Origin: Eutreptiella sp. 'Long Island Sound 2002'
Lineage: Eukaryota > Euglenozoa > Euglenophyceae > Eutreptiales > Eutreptiaceae
Length of the DNA: 64,000 nucleotides
Direction: 5' to 3'
Assembly (NCBI GenBank): GCA_964036045.1
Contig: OZ038387.1
Span: forward strand, 53,717,427-53,781,426
Part shown: piece after piece, positions 11,178-21,890 of the stretch
How positions within the stretch are numbered: position 1 is the stretch's first letter
Layout: each line of letters opens with the position of its first letter
Position numbers and translations under genes: made by a program
The notes under the pieces: model-generated
Database searches by the model: none
Seen by the model: only the letters and a program-made list of their open reading frames with translations
Told to the model about the DNA's origin: nothing

Positions 11178-12159
11178 GCCACTTTGCCCACTTGTGGGCC
11201 ACTTCTGATTTTGCCCCCCGCTCTGAAGCGGTGGGGATCCCCGATACGGCAGGGGTGAGGTAGCCACTTTGCCCACTTGTGGGCCAATTCTGATTTTGCC
11301 CCCCGCTCTGAAGCGGTGGGGATCCCCGATACGGCAGGGGTGAGGTAGCCACTTTGCCCACTTGTGGGCCACTTCTGATTTTGCCCCCCGCTCTGAAGCG
11401 GTGGGGATCCCCGATACGGCAGGGGTGAGGTAGCCACTTTGCCCACTTGTGGGCCACTTCTGATTTTGCCCCCCGCTCTGAAGCGGTGGGAATCCCCCCT
11501 ACCGAAGAGGTAGGTAGTTATTTTGCCCACTTGTGGGCCACTTCTGATTTTGCCCCCCGCTCTGAAGCGGTGGGGATCCCCGATACGGCAGGGGTGAGGT
11601 AGCCACTTTGCCCACTTGTGGGCCACTTCTCATTTTGCCCCCCGCTCTGAAGCGGTGGGGATCCCCGATACGGCAGGGGTGAGGTAGCCACTTTGCCCAC
11701 TTGTGGGCCACTTCTGATTTTGCCCCCCGCTCTGAAGCGGTGGGGATCCCCGATACGGCAGGGGTGAGGTAGCCACTTTGACCACTTGTGGGCCACTTCT
11801 GATTTTGCCCCCCGCTCTGAAGCGGTGGGGATCCCCGATACGGCAGGGGTGAGGTAGCCACTTTGACCACTTGTGGGCCACTTCTGATTTTGCCCCCCGC
11901 TCTGAAGCGGTGGGGATCCCCGATACGGCAGGGGTGAGGTAGCCACTTTGCCCACTTGTGGGCCACTTCTGATTTTGCCCCCCGCTCTGAAGCGGTGGGG
12001 ATCCCCGATACGGCAGGGGTGAGGTAGCCACTTTGCCCACTTGTGGGCCACTTCTGATTTTGCCCCCCGCTCTGAAGCGGTGGGGATCCCCGATAAGGCA
12101 GGGGTGAGGTAGCCACTTTGCCCACTTGTGGGCCACTTCTGATTTTGCCCCCCGCTCTG
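11178..12159. repeat. 85-bp tandem array, about 11.6 units
   Basis: Units begin GCCACTTTGCCCACTTGTGG at 11,178, 11,263, 11,348 and so on every 85 bp to 12,113; each carries the palindrome GGGGATCCCC. Units are nearly identical apart from one variant near 11,490-11,520 and single changes (GACC for GCCC in two). As 85 is not a multiple of three, all three minus-strand frames show the same cycling peptide. There are no unique spacers, so it is not a CRISPR array. The high identity implies recent expansion. Confidence 0.9.
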
Positions 12160-12164
12160 CTCAG

Positions 12165-13025
12165 CGGAGGAAGTGGGCAACGTTTTTGTATGCTTTCGGT
12201 TCCCTTGCATTTGCAATTGCACCGCTGTATTCCACCTTCATCAGGCAGGATGATTTTGTCAGTTGCCATCCGGCATGTCTGTTGATGTTGCATTGCGCCT
12301 TGTCTAGACGTGTTGTCAAAGGCGAATTGCAAGTGCCACAGGATAGATTGTGGTTATTGTGTGAGATGGCACAAGCTACTTTGTACTACAGCGGTTCCAA
12401 GTTGGCCCCCACACCCCGGACCCAGGCAATGCATTGGGAGGTGTCTTGGTTGTACCCCACACCCAAATCTGCAGACCCCCCTGACACATGCTTTTTTTGC
12501 GATGGCACACCCGCCATAGCGTGCTAGGAATGTAAGGTTCTTCATTGTACCTTCCATACCGCTGTCTTGTGTCAGTCCGAGATTTGTGTAGGATTGCGCC
12601 AGTTCCGGGCGGCCCCCGTTGCTGCTGCTGCTGCTGTTGTTGCTTTTGCTGCAGTTACTGCTGCCCATGCCACGCATGCCACTCCTGCCAATGCCGATGC
12701 CACTGATGACACCCGTCCCGGTGTGTGGATCTGTCGGAAGTGGTATGCGTTGCCTCCTCAATACCCCCAAAATGCCGATGGTCAATTGGAAAATGACCAA
12801 GCATTTTGCAGAAAGTTGCATCTGGAAAAGAAAGAAGATCTCTTTGAGAGATGCAAGCTGAATCCTACCCCGAGAGGCAAGCCTCACAAGAGAGATACTA
12901 AGGCCGACTTGATCTTCAAGCGTGTCTTTTGTAACTACCTGCAAGTAGTTGGCCCCACCCTCCCTCCCTCCTCTGAGCATGCATGCATACGATACTCAAC
13001 CCTCTTTGGTGAAGTGGTTGTGTGA
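12165..13025 (+). pseudogene. Unassigned ORF with one in-frame TAG, inside the 2.4-kb element
   Basis: One reading frame stays open across this interval except for TAG at 12,525-12,527. Before it comes DTCFFCDGTPAIAC, after it ECKVLHCTFHT, so the two halves together form a Cys/His cluster (C-x2-C, C-x2-C, HC, FH) of zinc-binding type. Then follow an Ala-rich linker encoded by GCT/GTT repeats and a more complex segment with WICRKWYALPPQYP, GQLENDQAFCRKLH and KADLIFKRVF. I do not recognise the family; a distant resemblance to Cys-rich tails of transposases is suggestive only. It may be the remains of the element's own protein or a captured exon. Confidence 0.4.
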
Positions 13026-13090
13026 TCCCTCCCTCCTCTGTGCATGCATGCATACGGTACTCAACCCTCCTTGGTGAAGCGGTTGTGTGA
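12961..13090. repeat. 65-bp direct duplication
   Basis: Two units of period 65 starting at 12,961 and 13,026, both with TCCCTCCCTCCTCTG and GCATGCATGCATAC, followed by a short TA run at 13,091-13,103. Confidence 0.85.
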
Positions 13091-13105
13091 TATATATATA
13101 TATGA

Positions 13106-13200
13106 TGGTTTGGCCCGGGTGGGGCGCCACTAACACAAGTGGCCGGGAATCGACTCGGGGGCCTTGTGCCCTTAAACAAAAGTACCACCTACCATCAAAG
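13106..13200 (-). repeat. Dispersed repeat F, possible tRNA-derived SINE head
   Basis: Homologous to 48,629-48,712 (shared GGTGGGGC.CCAC, GGGCCTTGTG, TACCACC). On the minus strand it contains GAGTCGATTCC, close to a pol III B box, preceded by a GGTGGTAC stretch where an A box could lie. The cloverleaf is not complete. Nested near the right end of the 2.4-kb element here, and inside an inverted-repeat element in the other copy. Confidence 0.4.
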
Positions 13201-13346
13201 TGTGCAGTTTTTTGTGCAATTTTTTTCAAAAAAAAATTGTCTTTTTACTGAGTAAAAAAAAATTTTTTTTACTCAGTTTTACCTCAAATCTACTCAGTTT
13301 TACCACATTTTACTCAGTTTTACCTCGTCTGGTACTCAGTTTTACC

Positions 13347-14847
13347 AAATACCCGGTGCAGACACGGTTCACATTTTTCATACGATGCTGCACAGGATAC
13401 CCATACTGCAGGGGCCTAGGGGCATTGTTGTTGCAAGAAGGAAGAAGTGGTGAAAATGGTTGAAAATTGTGTTGGCCCATCTACCCCATATACCCCGCCC
13501 CCGCTCTTCGTGGGTATGCCACAAAAGCAGTGGCACACCACAATTCACTTCAACAATGGTCCCCCATCGCCCTGAGGAACGGCATGGGGGTGTAAAGCAT
13601 CATGCCACGTAAACCATCAGCCTCCAACCCCGTTGACTTGTTCCCAAAGGTATGCAAAGAGTATTTTTCAGCTTGAGGTGATGATCTCAGCTGCCTCCCT
13701 TAGGACGACAATTGTACACGTTGAAAACTTTTGAAAACTTTTGAAGCACAAACTTTTTTCTACCAAATCAGCGCACTACCGCATGGTGCCTCCATGCTCA
13801 GGGGAGGTGAGGGCCCACGTGGCTCAGTCCATTGGAGTGGCCTTGTTGCAAGAGGGTGGCCATGGTTCATGTCCGGGAGAGTCCGGCAGGGGTGTATTCC
13901 CATTGAAAAGGGATGGCCTGTACCGTGTTTTGCATTTTGTGCGGTGTGCCCCCGATCTCTATACCACGCACCTCACGCACCACCTGAACGGTCCCTATCT
14001 GCATGCACAAAGAGCGGAAGGACTAAAGCTGCACAAACAGCACTGAGGGGGTGTTGGCAGCGCGTGCACAACAACGCAGCAGCACACCTTTCTCTTGTTC
14101 ACACAGTTTGGCGTGCAGCTTCAAAGCAGGTCTGGTAAAGGGTCTGGCAAAAAGTCTGGTAAGGGCTTGGCTAACCCCCCCCCCCAAGATAGGAAATAGG
14201 AAACAGCCGGGGCGGTTGACAGCTTCTACTTTATAAAGCCTTTCTGAAGATCCTGCCACCATTGACTGGAATGAGGTTTCCAGCAAGCGGCAGCATGATG
14301 GGGCAAGTGTGGTTACATGAATGTAAACCATGATCTTGCCCAAGCACAGGAGTCTAGGAGTCTCCTGTGCATTTGTTCGGCACTTTCTCTGGGTGGTTGT
14401 AAACACCAATGGGTGGCATACAGTTCCAGACTGCGTTCACCGTCATCACTTGTCTGTGGTGGGGGTGCAATGAAGGGTTCATCACAGCATACACGACACA
14501 CCCAAAAGCTCATTTCCTCAGGCGTAAGCACAGAGTTTTGTTGCGCACTAGTAAAATGCATTGTGACACTGGGGAACGGGAGTATGGCACATATCTCACA
14601 GGAAGATGGCAGTCCAAGTGCATGTTTATAGTGCGCCTTTCGAAGTGGGGGCAGAGAAAAAAAAGAAATGCGAAGCATGCAAGCATGCACGCCTCCCTCC
14701 TTCCCACAACCCTCATACAAGCAAGAGTCATACCATTCTTTATTTTGTTTATTTCTTTTGTCCAGCCCGGGTGCAAGCCAGCGGCCTAACATTGCAAGGC
14801 AACAGAGAAACAGCCCCCAGACTCTACATCAGCGCGGTAGCACTTAA
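13347..14847. other. No gene recognised
   Basis: Contains a tRNA-like sequence (13,815-13,880). A minus-strand frame at 14,313-14,792 has a protein-like Cys-rich section (SFWVCRVCCDEPF) but no recognised domain. Otherwise nothing identified. Confidence 0.35.
13815..13880 (+). ncRNA. tRNA-like sequence with A- and B-box-like motifs
   Basis: TGGCTCAGTCCATTGG fits the pol III A-box consensus and GGTTCATGTCC, about 46 nt later, nearly fits the B box. The acceptor stem is not complementary, so this is not an intact tRNA gene. A tRNA-derived SINE head or a tRNA pseudogene is the best reading. Confidence 0.3.
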
Positions 14848-15578
14848 GGGGGCGCACTTAGCGCAGTGTGTGCACAGTGTGTGCACAGTGCAAGCGCAGT
14901 GCAACTATTTGGGCATGTGGCCGTACTAGAGACCCATTCTTTGTGATACTAGGGGGGCATCGTTCTGGTTTGAGAGTACGTTTTGATACTTCTTCCACAT
15001 TGGGGATATGCCATTTTTGGATTTTCACCTAGTTTCACCCATTTCCTTTTTTTTGTCACTTTTTTTTTGCTCATTTCCACCACATCCACTCTTTCCTAGG
15101 TTGATTTCTCTCCACCATGGGATGAAGATAGAGGTGATGTCTCCTTGTTGTTAACCCCCCATCATGGGGACCCCAAGCAGGCAGGGTTGATGTCAGACCT
15201 CAGGATCATGATCAAGACCGAGGAACAATCTAGCATCTTCTCCAAGTGCTGTAGCACATTCAAGTACTATAATTCAAGGTGACCTCATGGGCTTGATCTA
15301 GCGAAGATGTACCATGCCGTCATCCCGAGACGGTCGGCAGCGGGGCTATGCTAGACAGCCATACCCAGCACCCGCGGGTCCATCCTCCCAACCCCATTCG
15401 TGGAAGATGGACCACCTCCCGCTCCCACTGAAGGAGGTCTCCCAGGGTCTACAGTGGGACATGCTCCTAAGGTAGGGGTGATATAAGGGCGTTTGGAAGG
15501 GGCGTGCTTGGGGACTCTTCAGGGGGAACTTGGTCTAAAAAGTAGCGCGCAGTGCGCGCACAGTGCAAGGGCTCCCCC
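14848..15578 (+). mobile_element. Family B TIR element, copy B2
   Basis: Starts GGGGGCGCACTTA, then GCGCAGTGTGTGCACAGTG-type units and GCAACTATTTGGGC; ends with AAGGGCGTTT, GTCTAAAA, GTAGCGCGCAGTGCGCGCAC and CCCCC. TAA flanks both sides (14,845-14,847 and 15,579-15,581). It shares both ends with the copy at 4,830. The interior has no recognised coding sequence. Confidence 0.75.
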
Positions 15579-15760
15579 TAACACTATCTGTGTTGGGAAG
15601 AGTTATTGCTAAAGAAGACCTGCAGCCTTTCTGGCCTGGATGGATAGGAATGTAGCAGGAGCCGCCACGGCTAAGTCAATGCCGAACGAATATCTCATAA
15701 TTGGACAGGCGGAACAACTTTATGGTGCAAAGCAATCAAGTCAAAGAATTATAGCATCAT

Positions 15761-15952
15761 TTATACAACTACCGTCTCATCCCCAGCGTGGGCATTGACG
15801 AGCAAGAGAAGAAGGCTTCCGGTACACTCATAGTTGCCCAGCAGGTACTCCTTGACCTGTCCCGCATCTAAAGCACAGAGTCTTGCAATAATCCACGGGA
15901 TGTTGAGGTGTTGGCTGTGGGTGGGTTCACCATTCGACTGGAACCAGTTCAA
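15761..15952 (-). CDS. Unassigned possible exon
   Basis: Minus-strand frame of 63 residues with balanced composition: FQSNGEPTHSQHLNIPWIIA, KEYLLGNYECTGSLLLLLV and NAHAGDETVVV, ending at a stop. A TTCCAG just upstream could be a splice acceptor. It may be the last exon of a minus-strand gene, but no upstream exon was found on that strand and I do not recognise the family. Confidence 0.2.
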   Translation of the reverse strand: MNWFQSNGEPTHSQHLNIPWIIARLCALDAGQVKEYLLGNYECTGSLLLLLVNAHAGDETVVV

Positions 15953-16900
15953 TGACTAGAAGACGGGGAAGGCGACTACAGCAAGGATGCGCAGGCCCTG
16001 TGCATTCCCTCGTCGTTGCGTGGAAAAAGGCAATATAAAGAAGAAGAGGAGGCGGCCGCACGGTGCACCCACGGTACGCGTGGCGCAGCAGGAGCGCCAA
16101 ATCTTTGGCCGCCATGGATGCATACGCCGTGTGGCATGACACAGGCATACAGGGCCCTGGTCAGGTCCCAGAAAAAATCCTGCACATCCCGTCATGTCCA
16201 GAACGATGGCAAGAGAAGTGTGATTGGCTCCCCTGCTCTTCGGCTGCGACGGCACACACAGAATAGAATGGAAGCCCGTGTGTCCTGCCCTATGCATCTC
16301 ACAATGCTCAATTCAGCCCCCCCCCCCCCCTACGCTTGAGCTTCGGCTGAAAGTACACCCCTGGGGGTCGCGCGCCCGTGTTTCTAGGGTGGGGGAGAAC
16401 CCCGCTGACCACAACATGGGCCTGCTGTGACAGGTCACGGGATTGCAATCGAAGAAGGGCAGTCGGCCACCAGGCGCCACACATAACGATCTAGGACGAG
16501 GGGGGCGGCCCACACTGCGAGGCACACAGCCATCAGCATGCATGCATGCAGAGGCAGTATACCGCAAGCGGGCGTCTGGGGCCATGCCAGGCTCGCGCCC
16601 AGTCTGACGGCCTGGGAGGAACGACGGCAGCTCGACCTCTCTGCCGCAGGTCACAGGTCACTGCGGCACCTTTACAATGCACCCTTTCCGCACATCTGAA
16701 AGGGTTCACTGTTTGAAGCATGGCCACACATGTATGTAGTGCCGGGACCCAGCTCTGTTTTATTCTCAAAGCACCATTATGACTGGTCTATCTGCTAATG
16801 CGCTGACCCCCGGTGACCCATTTTAGTTTCCCTCCAAGCCACGGTGTTCCCCTCTCATGCATGCAGCGGAGATAATACATTCTGTGGACATTTGGGGACA
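15953..16900. other. Upstream region of the HSKGS gene
   Basis: No gene recognised. A C run of about 13 nt sits at 16,318-16,330. A 5' exon or promoter for the gene at 16,937 may be here: pyrimidine-rich TTTCTCTCTACTTGCAG ending at 16,921 looks like a 3' splice site. Confidence 0.35.
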
Positions 16901-16936
16901 CTTGTTTCTCTCTACTTGCAGAATACCACTCACACC

Positions 16937-17902
16937 ATGCCACTTGTCATGCTCCTGGACGTTCACAAGCTCATTGAATGCTCCTTGCCTGTAGTGGTTG
17001 TTCTCCTGTCGACTCTTATCAACGCAATCATCTCTACGAACATTGGCTCCTATGCGGCAGATGACAAAGCGCAGACAAGAACCACAGTAGTCTTCTACAA
17101 TTTGTACATCCCACACAATAAATCACGACGGGTGAGGGACATCGTGACATCACAACTGACATTTTTCCGTCCCTGGCACATTTTGAGGGTGGCCTCCATT
17201 GGTGAGCCAATCACCATCTCCAAAGCAACGTCAACAGTGCATTTTGGGACCGGCAATGAGATGTTGACCCTTCATATGCTCCATGACTATTGCAGGCAGC
17301 ACCGAGATAAGAACGTGATCTACTTGCATTCAAAGGGGTCGTATCACCCCGGGCCAGTCAACAGAAGATTTCGGGACTTCGCGACATATGGTGCTCTCTC
17401 AGAGGAGTGTGCCAACCTTCCCCGTGAGTGCAATGTGTGTGCATCGCGTATGTCACCTGTGCCACACCCACATCTGCCAGGTAACATGTGGTCAGCAAGG
17501 TGTGAATATGTGGCCAAATTGATGGACCCCCTAGAGTTTGAAACGGTCATGCAAAAGTTCAAGTTGGAGAAGTTCCCCTCTTATTGCACTGGGGCACAGA
17601 GATGGGCAGCTGAGCATTGGATTCTCTCTCACCCAGCTGCAGTTCCGTGTGATTTGTACGCTAACTCAAGTTACACACGGGGATATTCTTCACTCCCTGT
17701 TGGAAAATTCACAAAGGACCTCAAGCGTGCCCCTCGATTTGACTTACCGGTCTACAGAATGAATCCATACTGTCCTGGTGTGGGGATAACGCTGCGGGAG
17801 AGGCTGCATGAGTACTGCACATTGTACAATATGAGCATTCCTCCCCCCAGCTGGTGGGGCTGGAGACTCTTCCACAAGGAAGTGCGGCCCACTTATACCT
17901 AG
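16937..17902 (+). CDS. Type II membrane protein with HSKGS motif, glycosyltransferase-like
   Basis: From ATG 16,937 to TAG 17,900-17,902 this encodes 321 residues; the frame is open further left to ATG 16,844 (352 residues). I prefer 16,937 because a good acceptor ends at 16,921 and because it places a hydrophobic anchor (LPVVVVLLSTLINAIIS) about residues 17-33. The lumenal part carries NVIYLHSKGS, RRFRDFATYGALSEEC, CNVCASRMSPVPHPHLPGNM, SARCEYVAKL and AAEHWILSHPAAVPCDLY. These motifs recall a conserved protein family of diatoms and other protists with no proven function; the YLHSKGS and PGNMW..RCEYV pattern suggests a nucleotide-sugar-dependent transferase in the Golgi. Many Cys could form disulphides. 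Family memory is firm, function is inference. Confidence 0.7.
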   Translation: MPLVMLLDVHKLIECSLPVVVVLLSTLINAIISTNIGSYAADDKAQTRTTVVFYNLYIPHNKSRRVRDIVTSQLTFFRPWHILRVASIGEPITISKATSTVHFGTGNEMLTLHMLHDYCRQHRDKNVIYLHSKGSYHPGPVNRRFRDFATYGALSEECANLPRECNVCASRMSPVPHPHLPGNMWSARCEYVAKLMDPLEFETVMQKFKLEKFPSYCTGAQRWAAEHWILSHPAAVPCDLYANSSYTRGYSSLPVGKFTKDLKRAPRFDLPVYRMNPYCPGVGITLRERLHEYCTLYNMSIPPPSWWGWRLFHKEVRPTYT

Positions 17903-20281
17903 TCCACATTGTCACCCATATTGCATGTTTTTGCTGGGCTTACCCCATATCAGAGCACATCTTACTGAGTGACAGAAGGCCAAATTTCTACACATACAAT
18001 GCACTCTGATACAGTTACGATCTCGCTGTAGCGGTATTCCTGCTCTATGCCCTTTGCCAACAAAACACTTCCTGCCACAGCCATTTTCCCTGTTTTGCTG
18101 TCGCAGCTCCTCACACGGACACCTCGCCCGTTGGTCACACAGACCGTTTCACCCACAGCAAACACGCCCCAGGCCCCCCAACCCCTGACACACCACCGCC
18201 TGTGCCCACGCCCGTCACCAGTCTTGCCACAGCCCCTTCCCACGTGCAGAGGTCAGCGACCTAAGATACACTGACCTGTGCCTCCCTCAATGTAGGAGGG
18301 GTTGAGATTACGCCCAACCGTCTATGCCACCTTCTGCACGGTTTCGCCCGACTCTCCCACTACATATCGCGACAAGAGTTTCGACCCAGTTCCACGTCAC
18401 ACATCACTGACCACCGCAGAGTGGCCCTGTACTGGGGCTGTCACCTTGTGCACAGTACACCCTCACAAAAGCCGGGGTTGCCCTGCTCATACATACGTCA
18501 ATAGCCCCCCAGTGCCCACCACTCACTGTGCATGTGGCAGGAAAAGTGGTCAGTGTCGGGTTTGAAGTTACACAGCAACCACCTTGCCCCCCCGTGGGTG
18601 GAGGGTACAGGGTCGTACTTCGGGGACCATAGGGACACGGCCGAGCGCATAACAGCGCTTGGTTACTTGGTTACTTGGTTACCCTAACCCTACCCCAAAA
18701 CCTAGCCCTAACCTTGAGGGAACATTTTCAGAGGTCTCACAGTTGCGCAGTTCTATGCAATATGACCCTGACACATTTTGTTCAGGAACTAGCCAGTAAC
18801 GCCCCCCCCCCCCGGTATGGACAGGGGGGGGTTAGACATGGGGGGGGGGGGGCACAACAGAAAGAATTGCAAACACAACAATAAAAGGGGACCGAACAAG
18901 AAAGGGCCTGGCACAGCCAAAACAAATGAAGCGCCAGGGCCTGCATCAACAAGACGTACAGGGGCAAAGGTTCCCACAGATCAAAGAGGGCATCCCTTGC
19001 GGGGGCCAACACCGGCACCGTTGACGCACGCAAAACTACACTATTGCCCGGGGGGCACAGACCGGGATGACGCCAGGGTCGGAGGGAGTACCGCCGTCGT
19101 GTTTCTGTGTGTCCCCGGCGCCAGCGCAGCCCCCGCCCCCTGGATGGCGTTGAGTGCACCCTGCGATTGCCGCATGGGCGGGTCATGACACTCAGCGGCA
19201 AATGGGCTTACGGGGATCGGAGCTGTGCGGCGCCCATTTCCATCCAGGCCCTCCCCCACAAGGAGCCTTGGACTCAGGTTCGACTATTGTCCCAGTCCGC
19301 TCGGCCTTGGTACCGGACAGCCAGGGTTTTTTTGGGACCAGTGCCACGCAGGGACGGACAAGCAGGCCTGCAATCACCTCCTGTGTGAGCCCCTGTCCCA
19401 ACCCAACCCAACCCCTCCCCCCCGTTGAGAGCAGCCCTCACAACATGGCGTCCACATCAATAAGCGATGCTGGGGCTCGACACGATTCAGATAGCCACCT
19501 CAGCTGCATCCCCTCAACTACCAACCGACAGAACAATGTTCCCCACCTTCTGCCCGGGACAATTGTGTGTCGCCGGACCAAGCCCTGTTGCTACGTCTTG
19601 CTGATGCTGTTGGAGAGGGGGGTGGGTCGCATGAATAAGAGAGCCATGCGTTCCAGGGGTTCACAATCATGTTGCACCACACCACTAACCCGGGGGGTAG
19701 AGCGCACGTGTGTGATGCAGTGGTACTCTGAACCACGCTCTGAGGGCTCTTGATCTCTGCAACCATTTGACTGCCCTCGGAGCGCTCCAGACACATGAAC
19801 CCACCGCATACATGGCATTGCGGTGCTGGGATGAACGTTCCTGGCTGACAGTGCAAAACAACCAAGTGGTCTGCACACCACAGGGAGCACTGCAGCCGGA
19901 ATGTGCAGAAGGGAGCAAACCTCTCCCCAACAAACAATCGTACCAGCACTCCTGATCATCATCAATGCAGTCAGCCCTAGCCATTCTGCCACAAATCATC
20001 TACACAGCAGCTTTGGCATTTACTTTCACATGAAAATACTCAGGAAAAACCCTGGAATCAAGTGTATCCAAGATGCGACGACGTCATTCCCCCACACGAT
20101 GAGTGTGTTGGGACAGGGTACGAGCGTTTCATACCAGCTGTAAGGAGAGACAATCGACTACAGCTAATGCTGTAACGCCGCAAAGCATTCAGAAGCAAAA
20201 GGTTTGGTACGCAATTGCAAACACAGTATCCAGTGGGCTGCTGAGTTTTCCTCAACACCAAGAGGTTGTTGCGCAGTCATG
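17903..20281. other. No gene recognised
   Basis: Pro/Thr-rich chance frames at 18,050-18,560, a CCCTAACCC-like stretch at 18,680-18,712, G/C runs at 18,801-18,852, and no recognisable coding region. Confidence 0.4.
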
Positions 20282-20375
20282 AGCTTTATAAGCTGTCATA
20301 AGCTGTCAGAAGCTGTCAGAAGCTGTCAGAAGCTGTTCTCAGCAGTCATCAGCTGTTATAAGCCGTGATAAGGTG
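20282..20375. repeat. 10-11-nt AGCTGTCA minisatellite
   Basis: About eight units of AAGCTGTCAG with variants (AGCTGTTATA, AGCCGTGATA). Confidence 0.8.
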
Positions 20376-20453
20376 TCAATCAAAAAAGAAAGAAATAGGC
20401 ACATGGACCGCCAGTGGGTTCACGAGTATGTGCAATTTGCAACGAATATCAAT

Positions 20454-20943
20454 CTAAAGCGCGAAGTGAATCATTGCGACCAGAAAGTCAAAGATATGGT
20501 CTGGGGCCATGTCAGCCAGTGTGTCTGCGCTGGTGTTGCCCACTATGCCCACATGGGAGGGCACGTGCATCCAGCGGACATTGGGGCCTGCTGCTGCAAG
20601 GTCCCGAAGCAGAGTTGTTCCCACAAATCTGCATGACCCACTGGGCCTTATGAGCCCTGCCAGTCGTGCCTTTTCCATTCGCTTGCTCTCCTTGTTGCTC
20701 CCATGACGACCAATGTGTGGCGTTCTATGGCGAATGGCATGGAGAGGCCGCTAGCAGTTCGCCCCGGTCGTTGGTCTGTTTATTGCGGACTGGGATATGT
20801 TCTATGTCTGTTCTACAAAGGAGCCTGTGCTGGCTGTTGTGCAAGGCCCTTCTCCCCATGGTGATCTGTACAGGACCATCGCGCACAAACGTGGTGCCAC
20901 TGAAGTTGTGTATGTCATACAGACCCCCCTTTCCAGCCATCAC
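20454..20943 (-). pseudogene. RNase H domain relic (retroelement-type)
   Basis: The minus strand reads QTNDRGELLAA (the catalytic Glu region) near 20,760 and, after a frameshift, LLRDLAAAGPNVRWMHVPSH then VGIVGNTSADTLAD (the His loop and last catalytic Asp). The order and spacing fit the RNase HI fold of non-LTR or LTR retroelements. The two parts are in different frames and no reverse transcriptase is attached, so it is a decayed fragment. Confidence 0.6.
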
Positions 20944-21298
20944 GCAGGAGTGGCCCGTGGGGAGGGCACATGTTGCATCGCGAGCTAACCCACCGCCTTA
21001 TGCCCCCTTTCTGTGAGGATGGCGGGTAGGTACCAGGGGACGGTAACGTACTGTCTGACACCACATGTCTGAAGTGGCGAACAATCTCAAACACATAAGA
21101 CATGGTTTTGGTGACAAATCTGCCAATTACATGGAGTCGTGGGCACATTTACTGTGATTGTTTGCTCACTTGAACCCACAGACCTCTTATTTTGGGGATG
21201 TGTGCATTATCTTCCCCTTTGGGGTTGACGAAAGAAGGCACGTCCAGAATAACTAGCGGTCCCAAGGGCAAGCATCATGTGAATATTGTTGTATCACA

Positions 21299-21392
21299 GG
21301 GCAATGCCCATTCATGAACGGCTGCCAAACATTGCTGCATATGCATACCAGGACGTGCATGTATGGAGCGCTTTGTGACCTGCGTGAGGCCT
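21299..21392 (+). repeat. Dispersed repeat E, copy 2
   Basis: Shares about 95 bp with 59,456-59,546 (CAGGGC..TGCCCATTCATGAA, GCTGCATATGCATACCAGG, ACGTGCATGTATGGAGCGC). Confidence 0.7.
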
Positions 21393-21441
21393 TTCTTGGT
21401 GGTGGCGTGTGTGCTGGTTTGTGTCATGTGCAAGCTACGGC

Positions 21442-21507
21442 GTTGTCTGAGCTACAGTAGGCGTAGGGACCGTATTGATTCCGTACCTTTGCGTAGCTTA
21501 GACAAGG
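21442..21507. repeat. Short hairpin element D, copy 1
   Basis: TTGTCTGAGCTAC on the left pairs with GTAGCTTAGACAAGG on the right; between them TAGGCGTAGGGACCGTA is shared with two copies at 44.28 and 44.53 kb. Confidence 0.6.
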
Positions 21508-21841
21508 GGGTGGGGGCATAGACTGAGTGGAATCAGAGAAATAATCAATATGCATTTCCTCTTGCGGTGACTCGACAGGAGAGACACTTGAGTGGTCATC
21601 AGCCAATGAAGGCTGCTCAGGATCAAGTACTGAAAGAGATGAGAAAAAGTATCCTCACCGTGTCTTCATCACTTGAATCCAAAAGCGACTCTTCCACTGT
21701 TCTGGTTCTGAGTAGCATGGGTGTAAACACCGGGGGAGGGGTGGTCTGCTTAAGCCTACAGCCCCCAAATTTCTGTGTCGTCATTTGGGGACATGACAAA
21801 CGCATTGAAAATGATGTGATTCCCAAGCGCCAAACTCCAAG

Positions 21842-21890
21842 AAGGCGTTTCTGCACAGCGCATGCACAGCGTTTTTTCATCATTATCAAG
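21842..21890 (-). mobile_element. Inverted right-end fragment of family A
   Basis: Reads on the minus strand as GCGCTGTGC-type units flanking a GAAACGCC end, like the right ends at 4,000 and 24,240. Partner left end not found. Confidence 0.4.

Larger units (their letters stand above)
10934..13346. mobile_element. 2.4-kb element with GGTAAAACTGAGTA inverted ends
   Basis: The left edge GGTAAAACTGAGTA (10,934-10,947) is exactly mirrored by TACTCAGTTTTACC (13,333-13,346). Inside each end the 8-mer ACTGAGTA / TACTCAGT recurs: about ten exact or near copies in both orientations over 10,940-11,170, and five over 13,248-13,346, in A/T homopolymer-rich sequence. Such clustered subterminal motifs are typical of transposase-binding regions in DNA transposons. 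The interior holds an 85-bp tandem array, a broken ORF and a 65-bp duplication. No flanking duplication was identified, so the exact edges are uncertain. One unit of the internal array also occurs in the element at 49,165. Confidence 0.6.

Noticed and set aside
11178-12159. CRISPR array
   Set aside because: The 85-bp units are contiguous without unique spacers, and the genome is eukaryotic.
11109-12332. Long minus-strand ORFs with repeating AHKWAKWLPHPC-like peptides
   Set aside because: The same peptide appears in all three frames because the 85-bp unit shifts frame each turn; it is satellite DNA, not a gene.
18680-18712. Telomere from CCCTAACCC
   Set aside because: Only two or three imperfect units within ordinary sequence; at most an interstitial trace.
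21620-21660. 29-nt intron between two acidic minus-strand frames
   Set aside because: GTGAGG and CTTTCAG look like splice sites, but removal does not join the frames in phase and 29 nt is implausibly short here.
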